From: Kalmanozyma brasiliensis GHG001
Taxonomy: Eukaryota; Basidiomycota; Ustilaginomycetes; Ustilaginales
Direction: 5' to 3'
NCBI RefSeq assembly: GCF_000497045.1
Contig: NW_015961953.1
Coordinates: 1-64,000, forward strand
DNA length: 64,000 bases
Of the stretch, positions 37,984 to 48,111 are shown one piece after another. Below the pieces are notes generated by a model. The model was not told the DNA's origin and made no database searches. It saw only the letters and a list, made by a program, of their open reading frames with translations. The position numbers were made by a program, and so were the translations under genes. The number at the start of each line of letters is the position of its first letter. Position 1 is the first letter of the stretch.

Positions 37984-39124
37984 TCACTTCTTGCTCTTCT
38001 TCTTGGACGATCCCGCCCCTGCAGAAGACCCAGCAGAAGCGCGCTTCTTGTCACCACCCCGGTTCTCCTTGCCTCCATTCTTCCTCGCCATCATCTCGGC
38101 CTGAATGCGGTCAAACTCTTCGTCGCTGGGCCGCTTCTCCTTGACGCCTGCTTTGGCTTCGAGTTTGGCGATCATGTCGTCAAACTGCGAGACGCGGTTT
38201 TGGTTCTTGCGCTGAATCAGAGCTGCCAGTCCTGAGAGGTCGTCGTCGCCATCATCTACTTTGGCTTTCGACTTGGCGCCTTTGCTGCTCTTGGCGCCAT
38301 TGGCGTCTGATGTCGCCTTGGATCCGCGAGCAGGCTTGCCCTTGCCTTTGCCGGAGCCAAAGAGGTCGTCCCAGACACCCAGCTCCTTTGCCAGCTTCTC
38401 CGCTTCCGCCGCCTCGCCCTGCGCTTTTTGACGCAACGCCTTTCGCCCCGCTTCGTCCTTCTTCGTGCGCTTCCAGGTGGCGGTCGCCTTGATGTCCCCT
38501 GCCTTGATCGCCTCGTCGATGATTTTGATGAATCTGGTTTCGTCTGCGAGGAACTCGCTGCAGGGTACATGTTCGAAGATGCCAGCGAAGTCTCCCTCGG
38601 TCTCGTTGTACGCTTCGAGGATGTCCTCCTTCTCCTCGGCAGAGTTCTGATACTTCTTCTTGAACTCGTCGAGCGTCTGCCGCGATACCTCGCCCGTCCA
38701 GAGCTCTTTGAAGTATTCATTCCAGTCGAAATCGCCATCACCCTCGCCGATCATCAGCTCCTTCGTCGAGCCTGTGTTGTCGAATTTGCGTCGGCGAACT
38801 TCGTCGGAGAGCACGGCGTAGGCAAAGCCGATCCTTTGAAATTGCTGAATGGCATCCTCGCCGCCGCCCGAGGTGGTATTCGAGAGGACTTTGTCTGGGT
38901 GGAACTTGAGAGCGAGTCTGCAGTGTGGAACAAAGAAGAGAAGGTCGATGCCGATGTCAGTGAGCTGCAAAATACAATGTGTGAGTGAGGTCGAGATGGT
39001 ATGCTTACTTCTTGTATGCCTTCTTGATCTCTTCCTGCGTTGCTTCTTTGGTTACGCCGAGCGTGCCGTAGAGGTCGACGTTGCCGTCTGGGAAGAACTG
39101 CAGACCGGGATCTTCCTCGTCCAT
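37984..39124 (-). CDS. DNAJC9-type J-domain protein
   Basis: A J-protein that by family stimulates Hsp70 and, in animals, is a histone H3-H4 co-chaperone. Exon 1 (39124-39009) encodes MDEEDPGLQFFPDGNVDLYG and the first J-domain helices. Exon 2 is 38917-37984. The 91-bp intron has donor GTAAGC and acceptor CTGCAG; the product is 349 aa. Splicing rebuilds the J-domain across the junction as AYKK-LALKFHPDK, with HPD at 45-47. The middle region (WNEYFKELWTGEVSRQTLDE, then YNETEGDFAGIFEHVPCSE) is characteristic of the DNAJC9 group. The C-terminus is Lys/Ser-rich. A nearer AG at 38965 would leave only a 44-bp intron and shift the frame. It is divergent from the SMP3-like gene. Confidence 0.9.
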
Positions 39125-39468
39125 GATTGCAGTGGGAGTGTGAGTGAGGCTCGAGGCGAGTTAGCTGGTCTCTTGCTCCAAAGTCCTTGTCGGAATGTTG
39201 CGCTGAGCGAGGACGACAAGCTTGGTCGAGTGAGGAGGAAGTCGAGAATGAAGTAGGAAAGACAGGGTCTCCAAAAAGTGTCGGTCTTGTTAGCTGAGCC
39301 TCGACGCGTAAATTGCGCCCACGCGCCGCCCGCAAAGCGCAGCACACAACCTTAAAATTCCGCTTCTTCTTCTCTCGCACGGACTTCCTCCACCGACACC
39401 ATCATGACCCACGTCAGCCTCTAGGAGGCGGTCTTGAAGGCCGAACATCGACCGGCGCGCTGCACAAG
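39125..39468. promoter_or_regulatory. Divergent promoter DNAJC9-like / SMP3-like
   Basis: A 344-bp head-to-head region. It contains one ACGCGT (39304-39309), the MluI-box core used for G1/S genes in yeasts. A single hexamer is weak evidence. Confidence 0.4.
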
Positions 39469-41496
39469 ATGCCCACAAACGCGACCGGCCCGCAGCGATG
39501 GTGGAGCATGTTCGACCCGCGAACGCGCCATGGCCAAATCTACCTCTCTCTGCTGTCGCTCCGCTGCTTCAGCGCCTTCTTCGGCTACGGCTACATTCAT
39601 CCTGACGAATGGATGCAATCTGGCGAGCCCTACTTCGGCTTCAAGGACATTGGGATAGATGTGCGGCTGCCGTGGGAGTGGATGCCTAACAACGCACTGC
39701 GTTCGTTCTCGTCGCTAAGCTCGCAATATCGGAGCCTCGACATCCTCCTCCCGTTGGTGAAGCGGCTTGGCCCTCTATCGGGTCGCTCACTATTCATGAT
39801 TCAACGAGCAAATATGCTGCTGGAGACGGTGCTGGTCGATGTGATAGTGGCAGCCGTGCTGCCGCCGCAGACGGCAAGGCTAGTACACTACCTTTTTGGC
39901 ATCTCGACCGCGGCAACAACGTTCCTGGTGCGACCCTTCAGCAACTCGCACGAACTCACGCTGCTCGCACTGTGCTTGCTGCAGACCCTGGCACTCTATC
40001 AGGATCGGACATGGTATCGACATTCGAATCTCGGAGGATGGCACTGGGGAGTGCTGTTCGCCACCCTTGCTGTGGACGGCTTGTTCACTCGCTTCACGTT
40101 CGCCATCTTTGCCCTCCCCGTCACGGCGTTCTTCGTGTATCGCTTCAAACAGGTCGCAACAGAGGGCTTCCATAAACCGGCGCTGCTTTCGTTGGCAATT
40201 GGTGTCGTGACAGGAATCGGGCTGCTCGGCAACACCATTTGTTCCGAGACCAGCTTCTATACGAGATTCGCCAACGCAACCGGCACGGAGCTAGCGAGCA
40301 TGTGGGGAACCAAGTGGGTGGTCCCGCCGATCAATGCGCTGCTATACAACATGAAGACGGACAATGTAGCGCAGCACGGTCTGCATCCGAGGTGGTTGCA
40401 TGTCGTGGTGAACATGCCCATGATGGTCGGCATTGCGAATTGCGTCGTGATTGCGATTCATGGGTGGCATTCCATTCGCGACACGATGGCGCCGGACCAC
40501 ACAATTGGGGTGGAAGACCTGATCGAGGAAGAAGAGGTGGAACAGGTCATAGAGATTGCAGATGCGCCGAGCCAGTCAGAAAAGAAGTCCACGGCATCAA
40601 CGTCAGCTCGGGCCGTCGAACTCGTCGACACGACCGAGAAGGCGGATGAGAGCGCGATGCCATCGACCTCAACGGATGCGCCCGCCTCAACACCATCACC
40701 ACCCGAGACCGCCCTCGCATACATCGACGTCTCCCGCCTCACCACCGCCCTCTGCCTATGCACGATCCTCTTCAGCCTCCTCATCCTCTCACTATCGCCG
40801 CATCAAGAACCGCGCTTCCTCCTCCCCCTCGCTCTCCCCTCGACCATCCTCATGGCGCTCGCCTTCCAGTCCCCTTACTTTACCGTCCGTCCTCGCTTCA
40901 CCCGCATCCTCCTCATCCTCCACGTAGCGCAACACATCCTCCAACTCCTCCTCTTCTCCTTCCTCCACCAAGCGGCGCTCCTCCCGACGCTCTTTCACAT
41001 CGACCATTCCCTCTCTCGCCTCCCTTTGACGGGAAACGCGCTATTCGATCGCTACGAACATCATCTACTCTACCGCACATTCTCCGTGCCTCTCCATCTG
41101 ATCCCACGCAAAGGACGCGGCATGTTTCCTCGCGTCGAACACTACGATAGCTCCACGAGCCCAGCAGGCTTGCTCTACCCCGCCGGATGGGCGTGCGATG
41201 ACACCTGGCTCTATGCGCCCAGTTGGGTGGTGGCCCAGCTTCAAGAGGCCGCCGAGAAGGGAGGGAATGTGGTGCTGATCAAAGAAAGGGTCTGGACAGG
41301 ACATGTCGATATGGATCATTTGCCAGAGACGTTGGCGCTGGTCAAGAAAATTGGCTGGACAGAGGCGTTTGCGATTCACAAGTTGCATGTGCGGTGCAGT
41401 CGCACCGTCGTCAAAGAGACAGAGGAGGTGGCTCAGACAGCGACACACCAAGAAACGGAGGACAAGGCTCACACAGCGTTACATGCAGAATTGTAA
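39469..41496 (+). CDS. GPI-anchor alpha-1,2-mannosyltransferase, SMP3/PIG-Z type (GT22)
   Basis: The 675-aa ER membrane enzyme of family GT22 probably adds the fourth mannose to the GPI core. The lumenal catalytic motif HPDE is present as H44-P45-D46-E47 in GYGYIHPDEWMQSGEPYFG, directly after the first hydrophobic segment. Many hydrophobic segments follow, with RPFSNSHELTLLALCLLQTL matching the SMP3 subgroup better than PIG-B/Gpi10. A hydrophilic Glu/Ser/Thr-rich insert at ~350-415 separates two membrane blocks. The frame is open from 39313, but the ATG at 39469 places the HPDE motif at the usual distance. PIG-B or ALG9/12 is less likely. It is convergent with the next gene, 159 bp apart. Confidence 0.82.
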   Translation: MPTNATGPQRWWSMFDPRTRHGQIYLSLLSLRCFSAFFGYGYIHPDEWMQSGEPYFGFKDIGIDVRLPWEWMPNNALRSFSSLSSQYRSLDILLPLVKRLGPLSGRSLFMIQRANMLLETVLVDVIVAAVLPPQTARLVHYLFGISTAATTFLVRPFSNSHELTLLALCLLQTLALYQDRTWYRHSNLGGWHWGVLFATLAVDGLFTRFTFAIFALPVTAFFVYRFKQVATEGFHKPALLSLAIGVVTGIGLLGNTICSETSFYTRFANATGTELASMWGTKWVVPPINALLYNMKTDNVAQHGLHPRWLHVVVNMPMMVGIANCVVIAIHGWHSIRDTMAPDHTIGVEDLIEEEEVEQVIEIADAPSQSEKKSTASTSARAVELVDTTEKADESAMPSTSTDAPASTPSPPETALAYIDVSRLTTALCLCTILFSLLILSLSPHQEPRFLLPLALPSTILMALAFQSPYFTVRPRFTRILLILHVAQHILQLLLFSFLHQAALLPTLFHIDHSLSRLPLTGNALFDRYEHHLLYRTFSVPLHLIPRKGRGMFPRVEHYDSSTSPAGLLYPAGWACDDTWLYAPSWVVAQLQEAAEKGGNVVLIKERVWTGHVDMDHLPETLALVKKIGWTEAFAIHKLHVRCSRTVVKETEEVAQTATHQETEDKAHTALHAEL

Positions 41497-41655
41497 AGAA
41501 CAATGATTCAACGCCTGGTATTGATGGCTTGAGTCGAGTCAAGACTGCATTTTGGGTGCAGTGTGCGTAGTGCCTCCCCAAGCTCTCCCAACTCTGCCAG
41601 CTCCTCCGGCTCCCCAACAAGCCCAATATCGCTGGCCTTATTCTCGTTCTCCCCT

Positions 41656-42687
41656 CTAATCCCAAACCAACCTCCCGTTCAGATCAACACTAGCCTTGGC
41701 ACTAGTCTGCTTCCCCGCTCCGGGGACACTCTGCGGGCTGGGCCTCTTGCTCACCTCCCTGGCTTTGGCCGCCTCGGTGGCCTGCTGTCTCCTGTGGTTG
41801 GCCAGTCGTTCGGCCTGCAGACGGTCGGCTTCTTCTTTGGCCGCTTTTTTCGCTTGGGTCTTGTTCGCGTTGGAGCGCTGTTTTTTCGTCTCTGCCTCCA
41901 CGGGACCATTTGGCTTGGGCTTGGGGGAGGAAGAGGCGATGGTCCAGCCGTTTGCCGAAGGCTTGGAAGCTTTAGTCGGAAGCCGGCGAACGGACGAGGT
42001 GGTGGCGTCGTCAGGGAGGGCGGCGAAGGGGTTGGTGGATGCGATGCTCTTCGTACCGTTGGTGCTTGCACTGGCACCGTTGGGCTTCGCGGCAGGAGTG
42101 GATGTGGTGAAGGTGCCGCCGACCGAAGACCAGCCGTCATCCTGCTCTTTCTTGGACAATTTGGGTTTGGGCGCGTCGACCTCTGGCGCGGGGATGCGCG
42201 CAACGCTGCTGTAGCCAGCGGGGAGCGCGTCGACGTCCGCATCGCGCATATCGCCGAGGGAGGCGGTGAAGGCGGTCTGCGCCGCGTCGGCCCGCGAGCG
42301 AATCGTCTCGTTGTTCAGCGCGGGAGTCGTTTCCGCTACCTCTGCGTAGGTGTCCGCATCTTCCTCTTTCGCTGCTGCGGTCGGGGCGGGCTGCGACGGC
42401 GCCTTAGACTTCTTCTTGTTCTTCTTCGACGCGGTCGATGCAGGTGCCGGAGCCTCGACAGCAGCGGGCTTCTCCTCGACCTTGATCGGTTCAGGCGCGG
42501 GTGTCGGCGCTGCAGTGGTAGTGGCAGCCTTCTTCTTGTTCTTCTTCTTGCTCTTCGCTATTGATCCCGGCTGCGCCTTGTCTGCAGCAGCGAGCTCCTG
42601 CTTGGCCTGCCTAGCCTTGCTGCGCAGCACCACATGGATGGTGAGTCCGGCCGCTAGACCCAAAGCGAAGATCTTGGCCGAGTCCAT
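41656..42687 (-). CDS. Unrecognised N-terminally membrane-anchored Lys/Ala-rich protein
   Basis: The 343-aa product begins MDSAKIFALGLAAGLTIHVVL, a single hydrophobic helix, followed by basic residues, as in a signal anchor with the rest in the cytosol. Two similar basic patches (KSKKKNKKKA and SKKNKKKSK) flank an Ala/Pro/Glu-rich spacer. Later segments include EQDDGWSSVGG and a charged helix (~285-320, AKKAAKEEADRLQAERLA). It ends NGRLVWD. Basic repeat patches behind an ER anchor recall ribosome- or RNA-binding membrane proteins, but I recognise no family. The frame is open to 42960; 42687 was chosen because it puts the hydrophobic helix at the N-terminus. Confidence 0.75.
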   Translation of the reverse strand: MDSAKIFALGLAAGLTIHVVLRSKARQAKQELAAADKAQPGSIAKSKKKNKKKAATTTAAPTPAPEPIKVEEKPAAVEAPAPASTASKKNKKKSKAPSQPAPTAAAKEEDADTYAEVAETTPALNNETIRSRADAAQTAFTASLGDMRDADVDALPAGYSSVARIPAPEVDAPKPKLSKKEQDDGWSSVGGTFTTSTPAAKPNGASASTNGTKSIASTNPFAALPDDATTSSVRRLPTKASKPSANGWTIASSSPKPKPNGPVEAETKKQRSNANKTQAKKAAKEEADRLQAERLANHRRQQATEAAKAREVSKRPSPQSVPGAGKQTSAKASVDLNGRLVWD

Positions 42688-43284
42688 CGTTGCTCCAGCT
42701 CGAATGTATGACGTGAAGGGAAGAAAGGAAGCCCAGTTCTGCGGGTGTTTGTGTGTGTGAGCAGAACTCGTCTGACGTGGCAGAGCGAGGCGCGAAATGA
42801 AGCGTCGTCCGATGATCGCCCGAAGTGGTTTGTATGTGGGTGGTTGTTCGGTGGAAAGCGAGGTATGAGGCAGGCTCGAGCGGGCGCAGGAAGAAAGTCG
42901 ACGCACCGCATTGACCGGCGTGTATGTGCGTGCACAGTTTGTGGGCGCAAGACCGGCCATCTTGCCGCAAAAGGATCGACGGCGTGCTCGGCTGGGTGTG
43001 TCCCTTTTTCGCTTCTCGCGCGACTTTGCTTTTTTCGGATTGTGTTAGACTGAAGATGGTACGAGAAGCAGGAAAAAGAAAGGCGGCTAAAGGGGATGCT
43101 GCAGCGTGACGCCAGCTCGGCGCTTACTAGCCGGCGCACCTTTTTTTTCATAGACTCTTGGCATCTATTTTCCTCGTCCCAGCATCGTTTGTCTGCCAAC
43201 CTCGAACACTCCCACCATCGCACGTCCTCATATTGACGGCCCGCATCACCCACCGCCCGAACACGCACAAGCGGAAGCAGCATC
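42688..43284. promoter_or_regulatory. Divergent region between the anchored protein and the GPI-type surface protein
   Basis: About 600 bp. A T8 run at 43141-43148 and pyrimidine-rich sequence precede the + strand gene. No supported gene. Confidence 0.4.
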
Positions 43285-43743
43285 ATGGTCCGTCTCGCCC
43301 CGCTCTCCTCCCTCACAACGGCCCTCCTCTGCCTCTCCTTCCTCCTATCGGCATGGGCACAGACCAGCAGCATCTCTCTCACCTCGACCGGAACACTCTC
43401 CTCGAACACCTCTTCCACTTCTTCCTCAAGCAGAACGACGGATGCGGCGGTGACGCTGGGTACGCTGCTCACCTTTTCACTGAGCTCGGTTGCGACCTCT
43501 TCCACTTCGAGCTCGGGCAACTCGAGCAGTCTTGCGAGTAGCACGTCGAGCATCTCGAGCACGAGCATGACGAGTATGTCGAGTATTTCAAGCACAACGA
43601 GTCTGCCGCCGCCGACGAGCACGACCAGCGCCGCTGTGAATGCTGCCCTCGCCCCCGGGTTGGCGTGGGAACAGACCCACCTGGTGCTTCCGGCCGCCTC
43701 ACTGGCCGTCGTGCTCGTTAGCAGTGTCGCCTTCCTTCTCTAG
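43285..43743 (+). CDS. Small Ser/Thr-rich GPI-anchored-type surface protein
   Basis: The 152-aa product has a signal peptide (MVRLAPLSSLTTALLCLSFLLSAWA, cleavage expected before Q26). A Ser/Thr-rich mature region suits heavy O-mannosylation and lacks cysteines. The C-terminal hydrophobic tail (LVLPAASLAVVLVSSVAFLL) is preceded by a small-residue stretch, NAALAPG, as in GPI attachment signals. Such proteins sit at the plasma membrane or cell wall of fungi; no catalytic domain is present. It is convergent with the TTC27 gene, only 54 bp between stops. Confidence 0.8.
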   Translation: MVRLAPLSSLTTALLCLSFLLSAWAQTSSISLTSTGTLSSNTSSTSSSSRTTDAAVTLGTLLTFSLSSVATSSTSSSGNSSSLASSTSSISSTSMTSMSSISSTTSLPPPTSTTSAAVNAALAPGLAWEQTHLVLPAASLAVVLVSSVAFLL

Positions 43744-43797
43744 ATCTCACACACATCATGTTCATTTTGCAATGCATTCATTCATCAGATTAGGGAA

Positions 43798-46700
43798 TCA
43801 GCTCTTGAGCGACTCCAACAGCTCCTTGGCCTCCTCATACTCCACCTCGTCCTCCCAGCTGCTCTTTGTCTTTGCCAGGAAACTCCTGACCAAGCTCCTT
43901 GCCTGGAACCTCGGCTCTGGCGCATCTCCCTTTCCTCCTTCATCAGCTAGATCCAGCAGGGCATCCACCAAATTGCGAAGATCGTACAGCAGTCCGACGA
44001 AGACCGCTTTGTCGCTGTTGAGCGTGTCGTTGTTGATCGCCTCAGTTAGGGCTGCATTGTACGCGTTGAGCAGGGCAGTCTGGACGGCTTTTTGCTTTTC
44101 GTCGTTCCACAGCAGAAGGCGGGCGTAGAGCTTCCAGATGGGCGCGGAAGTTGAGATGCGCGCGAGCAGGGTTTCGTCGAACAGGCGACGTAGGGCGGGG
44201 TAGAGGCCCAAACCGCTGTTCTGATCCACCTTGGGCGCGATGGGTGCTGCACCTTCACCACCCGTCGAGTCGTGCGCTGCTTTGGCCGCTTCATACGCCT
44301 CGACGGAGGCCAGCGTTGCAGCTTCCAGTTCGCTTTTGGACGTCCGTGTCACGGCGTCCAGCAGCCGTGCCAACACCGACAGATCTACCGTCGCCGCCCG
44401 CTCGGCGTCGTTGCTCTTGTTGCGCGTCTGGATCTCCGTTACCCTCACCAGGGCGCGCGTGGCCTCGAGCAGGTACCCAACGTCGATGCAGACGATCATG
44501 TAGTTGTACCACACGCGCCAGTTGTCGTGGGCGAATCGCAGCGACTGCTGCAGCGAGCGGTGGGCGAGAAGTTTGAGCGAGTAGGCTGTCGTCGCGTTGC
44601 CTCGTCGGTGAGGGGCGCTGCCAACCTCGCCTGGATTGGGCAGACCGGTTTCTGTGCCCGCATCGCTATCCGCGACGGAACTTTCGCTGGAGGAGACTTC
44701 GACGCCGGAATCGGAACGAGAACTGCCGCTCCACTCGCTGAGCCCTTCATCGTCGTCCGAGGCAGCGGTGTCGTCCCACACGCGGTCCGCTTCTTCCTCC
44801 GCCTCGAGAATGTCTGGCAGCCCTCCTTGCGCGCCCATCCTCTCCACTCCCACCGCGTCTGCGGTCGAGGAAGCGTCCACCATGCGCAGATAACAGCTCG
44901 CGAGGTTGTTCCAGCTCTCCATGTCCTCGTCGTCCAGCGCCGTGCAACGGCGGAAACACTGTGCTGCCTCCTTCCACTTCTCTAGCCGCATGTAGCAACA
45001 TCCAAGAATGAACCAAGACCTCGTAAAGAGCGGGTTGATCTTGAGCGCCCTCTTCAGCCATTGAGCCGCCTGGGCAAAGTCCTGCTTGGTGAAGTACACT
45101 CCACCCAGACTGCGGGCTGCGCGGGCGGACGAGCTCGCGCTCACCTGCCACGCCTTCCCGTAGTGCTTCAGCGCCAAGGTTGGCTCTAGGTCGCCCAGAA
45201 GACACCACAGCTTGGCCTCCCTAGCGCGGTCCATGCGCGTGTACATGACCCTCTGCGCCTCGCTGACGTTCTGAGTATCGGCGTTGCGTCGTCGAACCGA
45301 GACATCCACATCCGCTTCGACCTTCTTCCCTTCGAGCAGCTCGCGCACCACCTCGACACCCTCCTCCTGCCTGCCCAGCATGCCAAGACACGTCACTACC
45401 TCCTCCCACATCTCCACCCGCTCGAAGATCTCCATCGCCGACCGAGTGACTCCAATACTGGCGTAACGTCTCGCCAGTTCCGCCTGCATCTCCCACTTGG
45501 GCGGCAGGTCGAGCGCGTGGAAGAACTTGAGACGCTCTTGGATGGACGAGTCATTGGTCGGCATCTGGTCGATCAGCGCTTGAAGCTGAAGGACGGAGCG
45601 CTCAACGGTGCGTGTGCGTGTGGACTCGAGACGAGCGCGCAGGAGGAGCGACATGGTGTGCACCATCCAATTGCGCGGATGGGCGATGACGCGCGAGATG
45701 AAGATCTGCATCTGATTGGCTGTGAGGCCGTGCGCGGCTTGCGTGTTGCGGATGTTGAGGCAGAGAGCGAGCAGGATGCACTGATCAAGGACCGCGAGAG
45801 GAGGCTGCGCGTTCGGGTCCAATTGGAGCAGGTCAGCGTTGACGTCGGCATTGTCGCCAATTGATGAGGCAGTTGCGGTTGTCGAGGTGAACTTGGTCTG
45901 CTCGAGCAGGGTATCGTCGTTGAGGGCGAATGTGGACGGCATGCCGGCAACTTGATCTTCTGGGTTTGCTTTCGATGCGAATCCTGTCTCGAGTGGTTCC
46001 TCGATCTCGCCCTCGGATTCTGGCAAAGACGGATTCTCCTCCGTCTTCGATTCAGCCTCTTCATCCTCCTTTCCACCATCCACAACCACACTCTTGGCCA
46101 ACAACACCAGCTGCGTCTTGTCTTCCTTCTGGAACTTGGTCCTCTTGCCGAGCGCACCCGACATGCGATACCGCAGGCTATTCTCCTTGGCCGCATCGAC
46201 AAACGTCTCGGATGCCTCGCGATCGCTTCCCAGCCTCTGCAGTGCGACGCCTCGTTCCAGGATGAGACGTGACGCGAGCGAGGCCCAGTCACTCTTGTCG
46301 TTGTGTGAGGGCGCGGAAGCTCGAGCGACCAACACATCGCGCAGCTTGTTGACTGGGTCGAACACGCGTTTGCCGAATGCGACAGGCTCGTCGAGTACAT
46401 GACTGTGCACGGTGTAAGCGCGCAGCCTCCACCAAGGGAGCGTCTCGATGTTGACACGGCCCGAGGCAGCTTCTGGTGTTTGCTGAGATTGAGCGGTCCA
46501 AAGCGCCTCAATGACGAGCTTGGAGAAGACAAGGAAGAATGGCACCTGACAGAGATGGTACGCCGGCTCGCCTTTGAACGCAAGTGCTTCGAGCGAGGCA
46601 CCGTGGATGAGACGCTTGGCCTCGCTGTTTGCCTTGTCCTCGGCGTCCGTATCTATCGGCCGAGGCGGGTACGCCTCTGGCGACGACGCTCGCAACATTG

Positions 46701-48111
46701 AAAGTGGCTCCAATACGTCTGGCAGCTCCGGTCCAGTCCAGTTGATCTGAACGAATGCATGCATAGCGCTGACGGCGACCGACAGCGCTTCAAAAGTTTG
46801 AGCCTCGGTTGTAATTTGTGTCGAGACGACGCCGTTGACTTCCTTTTGGACGGAAACGAGATCGAGCATGCTGTTGCCGCTGAGTGCCTTTCCAAGGTGT
46901 GTGCCGATGGGTTTGAGCAGCGTCGTAGCAGTGCTGGACGTGAGGACGGCGGCGAAGTCGCCCACAATGGTCTTGCGGACGTGATCAGGCACGACAGCCC
47001 TCTTCTCTTCCTCCAAGTTGGCAAGCGTGTTGGTGATGAGGTTCCATTGGAAATGGTCGGGCGACGCGTTTCCAATGTCGGCGGCGGCAGTCCCGAGTGC
47101 GACAGTACTATCGGACGAAGCCGCTGCGTCCTTTGCCGCCGACCGACCAGATGCGACCCGCAACGCCCGGTACATGGCATCCAGGTCCGGGAAGGTGGGC
47201 ACAAAGGCGTCAAAGTTGGGTGCGTTTGCTTCGTCGTCATTCAGCTCGTCCTCTTGTTCTCCTTCAACAGAGGTCGCATGATCTTGGTCCTGAAGTTGGA
47301 AGGATGAACGGGGGCTGAGCCAGCCCACAGCGCCGAGGTCTGCCGAGTTGGTCTTGGATTCGGATAGGTTGTCACTTTCAAGCAAGATCGCAGCGAGCAA
47401 GAAGTCTGCTGGCTCCCTTGTTAGAGGGATTGCCGAAGTCGATGCGCCACTCGAGGTATCTTCTGCGAGCTGTGTTTTTGCCCACAGAGCAACCAAGGAT
47501 GACAGAGCCGGCTCTGCCTCGCCGCTGCCCCTCATAGCTTGAGGTGGGAAGAGCGCGACATTGAGTCGCTCGTTGACATCTCCTTGCTCGTCGTGCATCT
47601 CCTTTGGCAGGGTGTTCTCCGTGTCGATTACGCCGAACAAGTCGGCGCCATGCAAATCCAGCCACTGCTTCCATGCCTCCGTTCCCTTCTGCTCGGTCGT
47701 ACCGCCTACGAGCACCACCTTCTTCTTGGACGTATACGCGTTGACCGTCTTGTACACTTCATCATTCTCGAAGATCAGGCTCTCCTGCGCTATCAAGGCC
47801 GCCTGCAACGCCAATGCGAGCTCCGGCACGGTATCAGTAAGGGTGGCTTGACGGGGAGCCGAGAGGACGGGTACGTATCGACGCTGTGTATGTGCGCTAG
47901 AATCGAGTTGCTGTTGAAGGTACGCAAAGCTGATCGCTGCCACTGCCTGATCGAGTGTCGGAGAATGAGGCGTGACAACATATACGATGTCCTCGTTATC
48001 GAGACCACCCGAGGCGAGGAGCGATTTGGTGGTGCGCAGGAAATGGTTGAGCTGCGTGTGCGGTAATGGTCGAGTGAAGCGCGAAGCGGGGACCGCACCG
48101 ACTCCACTCAT
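43798..48111 (-). CDS. TPR protein of the TTC27 / Emw1 family
   Basis: The 1437-aa intronless protein has a long helical N-terminal half without obvious motifs and a C-terminal TPR array. The best repeats lie at ~1020-1077, with LKINPLFTRSWFILGCCYMR followed by EKWKEAAQCFRRCTALDDED and then WNNLASCYLRM. This block is the signature of TTC27 (fission yeast Emw1, budding yeast Ynl313c/Emw1). These proteins are reported as essential and linked to cell-wall integrity and protein assembly. Acidic low-complexity inserts at ~680-740 and ~1115-1160 lengthen it relative to animal TTC27 (~840 aa). Its precise role is not readable from sequence. Confidence 0.85.
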   Translation of the reverse strand: MSGVGAVPASRFTRPLPHTQLNHFLRTTKSLLASGGLDNEDIVYVVTPHSPTLDQAVAAISFAYLQQQLDSSAHTQRRYVPVLSAPRQATLTDTVPELALALQAALIAQESLIFENDEVYKTVNAYTSKKKVVLVGGTTEQKGTEAWKQWLDLHGADLFGVIDTENTLPKEMHDEQGDVNERLNVALFPPQAMRGSGEAEPALSSLVALWAKTQLAEDTSSGASTSAIPLTREPADFLLAAILLESDNLSESKTNSADLGAVGWLSPRSSFQLQDQDHATSVEGEQEDELNDDEANAPNFDAFVPTFPDLDAMYRALRVASGRSAAKDAAASSDSTVALGTAAADIGNASPDHFQWNLITNTLANLEEEKRAVVPDHVRKTIVGDFAAVLTSSTATTLLKPIGTHLGKALSGNSMLDLVSVQKEVNGVVSTQITTEAQTFEALSVAVSAMHAFVQINWTGPELPDVLEPLSMLRASSPEAYPPRPIDTDAEDKANSEAKRLIHGASLEALAFKGEPAYHLCQVPFFLVFSKLVIEALWTAQSQQTPEAASGRVNIETLPWWRLRAYTVHSHVLDEPVAFGKRVFDPVNKLRDVLVARASAPSHNDKSDWASLASRLILERGVALQRLGSDREASETFVDAAKENSLRYRMSGALGKRTKFQKEDKTQLVLLAKSVVVDGGKEDEEAESKTEENPSLPESEGEIEEPLETGFASKANPEDQVAGMPSTFALNDDTLLEQTKFTSTTATASSIGDNADVNADLLQLDPNAQPPLAVLDQCILLALCLNIRNTQAAHGLTANQMQIFISRVIAHPRNWMVHTMSLLLRARLESTRTRTVERSVLQLQALIDQMPTNDSSIQERLKFFHALDLPPKWEMQAELARRYASIGVTRSAMEIFERVEMWEEVVTCLGMLGRQEEGVEVVRELLEGKKVEADVDVSVRRRNADTQNVSEAQRVMYTRMDRAREAKLWCLLGDLEPTLALKHYGKAWQVSASSSARAARSLGGVYFTKQDFAQAAQWLKRALKINPLFTRSWFILGCCYMRLEKWKEAAQCFRRCTALDDEDMESWNNLASCYLRMVDASSTADAVGVERMGAQGGLPDILEAEEEADRVWDDTAASDDDEGLSEWSGSSRSDSGVEVSSSESSVADSDAGTETGLPNPGEVGSAPHRRGNATTAYSLKLLAHRSLQQSLRFAHDNWRVWYNYMIVCIDVGYLLEATRALVRVTEIQTRNKSNDAERAATVDLSVLARLLDAVTRTSKSELEAATLASVEAYEAAKAAHDSTGGEGAAPIAPKVDQNSGLGLYPALRRLFDETLLARISTSAPIWKLYARLLLWNDEKQKAVQTALLNAYNAALTEAINNDTLNSDKAVFVGLLYDLRNLVDALLDLADEGGKGDAPEPRFQARSLVRSFLAKTKSSWEDEVEYEEAKELLESLKS

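Noticed and set aside
39304..39309. MluI cell-cycle box ACGCGT between the DNAJC9-like and SMP3-like genes
   Set aside because: A single hexamer is expected many times in a window of this size; there is no clustering to support function.
38754..39380. 208-codon minus-strand ORF covering DNAJC9 exon 1 and its intron
   Set aside because: It corresponds to use of the proximal acceptor or no splicing and loses the J-domain HPD; the spliced model fits the family.
41563..42564. 333-codon + strand ORF
   Set aside because: Antisense shadow of the Lys/Ala-rich anchored protein; the Leu/Arg/Gly composition is an artefact.
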